From Gemmatimonadota bacterium (lineage in GTDB: Bacteria; Gemmatimonadota; Gemmatimonadetes; Gemmatimonadales; Gemmatimonadaceae): a stretch of 64,000 nucleotides of DNA. Positions 62,032-64,000 of the stretch are shown here, one piece after another (position 1 is the first letter of the stretch; each line of letters opens with the position of its first letter). The notes under the pieces are model-generated. The model searched no databases. It was not told the DNA's origin and saw only the letters and a program-made list of their open reading frames with translations. A program made the position numbers and the translations under genes. The stretch spans positions 1 through 64,000 of the forward strand of contig JADJAD010000006.1 in assembly GCA_016704465.1 (NCBI GenBank), given 5' to 3'.

Positions 62032-63540
62032 ATGAGCGCCACGCCACCAGACGCTGGCGCGCTCGCCAACTCGGCGGCCGCTTCCGACGATCCGGCCGAG
62101 GGGGCCGGAGTTCGAACCACTCCGCCGACCGACGGACCGCCTCGTGTGTGGTGGCGCTGGCTCGTCGTCGTCGCGATCGCCGCCGCCATAATTGCAGCCG
62201 GGGCCCCGGACGGCATCAGCGACAAGTCGTGGTGGCTGCTCGCCATCTTCATCGCCACCATCGTCGGCTCGATCCTGCGACCGGCCCCGGCCGGCGCGGT
62301 GGTGCTCTTCGGTGTCTGCGCCATCGCCGTGACCGGGACGATGACCCCGGCCGATGCGCTCAAGGGGTACAGCGATCCGCTCGTCTGGCTGGTGCTGTGC
62401 GCCTTCTTCATCTCGCGCGGCGTGATGAAGACGGGACTCGGCGAACGCATCGCCTACCTGTTCATCCGCGCGCTCGGCAAGCGATCGATCGGCCTGGCCT
62501 ACGCGCTCATCGGGACTGACACGATCCTCGCCACCATCCTGCCGTCCAACAGTGCCCGGGCCGGTGGGGTGATCTTCCCGATCGCCCGCTCGCTGGCGCA
62601 GGCGTACGATTCCAACCCCGGGCCGACTGCGCGTCGCCTGGGGGCGTTCCTGATGGTGGCCGTCTATCAGGCCGACGTGGTCGCCTGCGCGATGTTCCTG
62701 ACCGGTCAGGCGTCGAACGTGCTCATCGCCCGCTTTGCGCAAGACGTCACGGGCGTCGAGCTGAGTTACACCACCTGGATGGTGGCGGGCATCGTCCCCG
62801 GAATTCTGTCGCTCCTGGCGGTGCCCTATGTGCTCTTTCGCCTCGCGCCGCCAACGGTGACGCACACGCCGCTCGCGGCCGAGCTGGCGCAAGGAGTCCT
62901 CGACCGCATGGGACGGCCGACGCGCGGCGAGTGGATGATGCTGCTCGTCTTCGTTGTCGTCGCACTGCTCTGGATGACCACCCGCTGGCACGGGATCAAC
63001 TACGCCGTGGTGGCGCTGATGGGGGTCTGCTTCCTGCTCGCCACCGGGGTGCTGGCGTGGGACGACGTGCTCAGCGACCGGGCGGCGTGGGACGTGTTCA
63101 TCTGGTATGGCGGGCTCGTCCGCATGGCCGAAGCGTTAGGCAGCTCGGGCGTGACGCAGCGGTTCGCCGAAGTGGCGGGAGGGGTGACGATGGGGTGGCA
63201 GTGGGGCGCTGCGCTGGTGGCGTTGGTGCTCATCTACTTCTATGCCCACTACGCCTTTGCCAGCATCACGGCGCATGCCACGGCGATGTTCACCCCCTTC
63301 CTGGTGGTGGTGATTGCCGCCGGTGCCCCGCCGCAGCTGGCGGTGCTGGCGCTGGCGTACGCCTCCAACCTCGACGCCTCGCTCACGCACTACGGCACCA
63401 CGACGGCACCGATCTACTTCGGGGCGCGCTACGTCTCGCAGCGGGAATGGTGGCGCCTCGGACTGATCACCTCGCTGGTGACGTTGACGATCTGGGGGAC
63501 GGTCGGGCCGATTTGGTGGCGGGTGCTCGGCATGTGGTAG
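62032..63540 (+). CDS. DASS family dicarboxylate/anion:Na+ symporter
   Basis: A 502-residue transporter with about twelve transmembrane helices. GYSDPLVWLVLCAFFISRGVMKTGLGERIAYLFI is the first conserved half; TILPSNSARAGGVIFPIARSL and ATAMFTPFLVVVIAAGAPP mark the substrate loops (SNT-like). It matches the DIT1/CitT-type division of divalent-anion:sodium symporters for malate, 2-oxoglutarate or citrate. Start ATG 62032 with a weak ribosome-binding site. Confidence 0.9.
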   Translation: MSATPPDAGALANSAAASDDPAEGAGVRTTPPTDGPPRVWWRWLVVVAIAAAIIAAGAPDGISDKSWWLLAIFIATIVGSILRPAPAGAVVLFGVCAIAVTGTMTPADALKGYSDPLVWLVLCAFFISRGVMKTGLGERIAYLFIRALGKRSIGLAYALIGTDTILATILPSNSARAGGVIFPIARSLAQAYDSNPGPTARRLGAFLMVAVYQADVVACAMFLTGQASNVLIARFAQDVTGVELSYTTWMVAGIVPGILSLLAVPYVLFRLAPPTVTHTPLAAELAQGVLDRMGRPTRGEWMMLLVFVVVALLWMTTRWHGINYAVVALMGVCFLLATGVLAWDDVLSDRAAWDVFIWYGGLVRMAEALGSSGVTQRFAEVAGGVTMGWQWGAALVALVLIYFYAHYAFASITAHATAMFTPFLVVVIAAGAPPQLAVLALAYASNLDASLTHYGTTTAPIYFGARYVSQREWWRLGLITSLVTLTIWGTVGPIWWRVLGMW

Positions 63541-63542
63541 TC

Positions 63543-63572
63543 GGGACGGGAGACGGGAGACGGGGGACGGGA
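63543..63572 (+). repeat. G-tract heptamer repeat (GACGGGA/GACGGGG)
   Basis: Four GGG-rich heptamers starting two bases after the DASS stop codon. Complementary to the C-rich repeat at 63612-63643, so the two can pair as a long hairpin with a loop of about 40 bases. Confidence 0.7.
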
Positions 63573-63611
63573 GTGCTCGACGCGCGCGGGTGCGGAGTGC
63601 AAGTTGCCGCA

Positions 63612-63643
63612 CCCCCGTCTCCCGTCCCCCGTCCCCCGTCCCC
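63612..63643 (-). repeat. C-rich heptamer repeat, inverted partner of 63543-63572
   Basis: Four CCC-rich heptamers (GTCTCCC, GTCCCCC) immediately before the next gene, oriented inversely to the copy at 63543. Confidence 0.7.
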
Positions 63644-63648
63644 TTTCC

Positions 63649-64000
63649 GTGCTTCGCCGACATCTCTCGCTACAGCCTGACACCGACTCCGACGCGCCGC
63701 CGCTGCGCATAGACCAGCTCGAGACGCCCGCGGCGCTCGTCGACCTGGACATCCTGGCGCAGAACCTGGACCGCATGGCCGAGTACTCGGCGCTGCACGG
63801 CTTCGCCTTGCGTCCGCACGTCAAGACGCACAAGTCGCCGCGCATCGCCGCCGAGCAATTGCGGCTGGGCGCAGTCGGGCTGACGTGCGCAACGCCGCGC
63901 GAGTTGGAGGTGATGGCCGATGTCACGCGTGACCTCGTCCTCGCCTATCCCCTGCTTGGAGCGGCAAAGCTGGCGCGGGCGCTTTCCCTTCCCGCAGAGG
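63649..64000 (+). CDS. D-threonine aldolase/D-serine dehydratase-like PLP enzyme (5-prime part)
   Basis: The first 117 codons of a fold-type III PLP enzyme; the window ends within the gene. LETPAALVDLDILAQNLDRM and the PLP lysine motif RPHVKTHKSP are diagnostic of the DSD1/D-threonine aldolase family, and TCATPRELEVMADV continues the barrel. A GTG at 63649 is the probable start; no ribosome-binding site is evident because the C-rich repeat adjoins it. Together with dat it suggests D-amino-acid metabolism. Confidence 0.85.
   Translation, partial: MLRRHLSLQPDTDSDAPPLRIDQLETPAALVDLDILAQNLDRMAEYSALHGFALRPHVKTHKSPRIAAEQLRLGAVGLTCATPRELEVMADVTRDLVLAYPLLGAAKLARALSLPAE

Overview
The window is GC-rich, densely coded chromosomal DNA from a free-living Gram-negative-type bacterium. 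It has TonB-dependent receptors, a SusC/SusD pair, lipoproteins with lipoboxes, many Sec or Tat signal peptides, sigma-54, sigma-28 and ECF regulators, BlaI/BlaR1 and a prokaryotic Ras-like GTPase. The mix (SusCD, many secreted amidohydrolases and peptidases, DUF4331, FliA/FlgM, HEAT-repeat proteins) most resembles Gemmatimonadota; this is inference from gene content. I see no rRNA, tRNA, CRISPR array, integrase or transposase.

Layout. 1-5155 (minus): SusC, SusD and a Tat-type cupredoxin-like lipoprotein. 5.5-12.3 kb: MscS channel, membrane-anchored HExxH protein, beta-barrel protein, OsmC, SufE, small membrane protein, PepSY protein. 12.3-14.5 kb: FecA-like TonB receptor. 14.7-17.1 kb: CDGSH protein, NAD epimerase and DapA-like lyase, translationally coupled. 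17.0-19.7 kb (minus): four-gene run with a frameshifted DNA glycosylase and a TIGR01777 epimerase. 19.9-22.1 kb: FlgM-like anti-sigma with a near-consensus sigma-28 promoter, divergent FliA, kinase-like protein. 22.3-26.7 kb: DUF4331 split over two genes, amidohydrolase, M28 peptidase. 26.7-29.7 kb: MhqR/MhqO/MhqD-like quinone-response cluster and a cupin. 29.7-36.4 kb: small membrane protein with a repeat tail, M15-like peptidase, amidohydrolase, duplicated-domain protein, a MITE-like repeat, a frameshifted amidohydrolase. 36.7-40.8 kb: BlaI/BlaR1 and DUF2723. 40.9-48.7 kb: serine beta-lactamase-like protein, amidohydrolase, gamma-glutamyltransferase, transglutaminase-like protein, M20 peptidase, D-amino-acid aminotransferase. 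48.9-56.2 kb: HEAGH membrane protein, then a minus-strand signalling block (degenerate EAL, pseudo-receiver, Ras-like GTPase, OmpA-like protein, coiled-coil protein, sigma-54 activator, PAS kinase). 56.3-60.1 kb (minus): ECF sigma, anti-sigma and two secreted HEAT-repeat proteins in one operon. 60.4-64 kb: lipoprotein, a gene-poor kilobase, a DASS transporter and the start of a D-threonine-aldolase-like gene.

Together the genes suggest peptide and amino-acid scavenging (amidohydrolases, M28, M20, GGT, D-amino-acid enzymes), envelope sensing, and several regulator/anti-regulator pairs. Three genes are broken by single-base indels in runs of G on the coding strand, which looks like consensus error. 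The octamer GCCTAACG/CGTTAGGC is strongly over-represented and mostly sits in coding frame as NCG-TTA-GGC. G-tract heptamer repeats occur at six intergenic sites. The best candidate for an undescribed system is the GTPase block at 49.5-53.6 kb.
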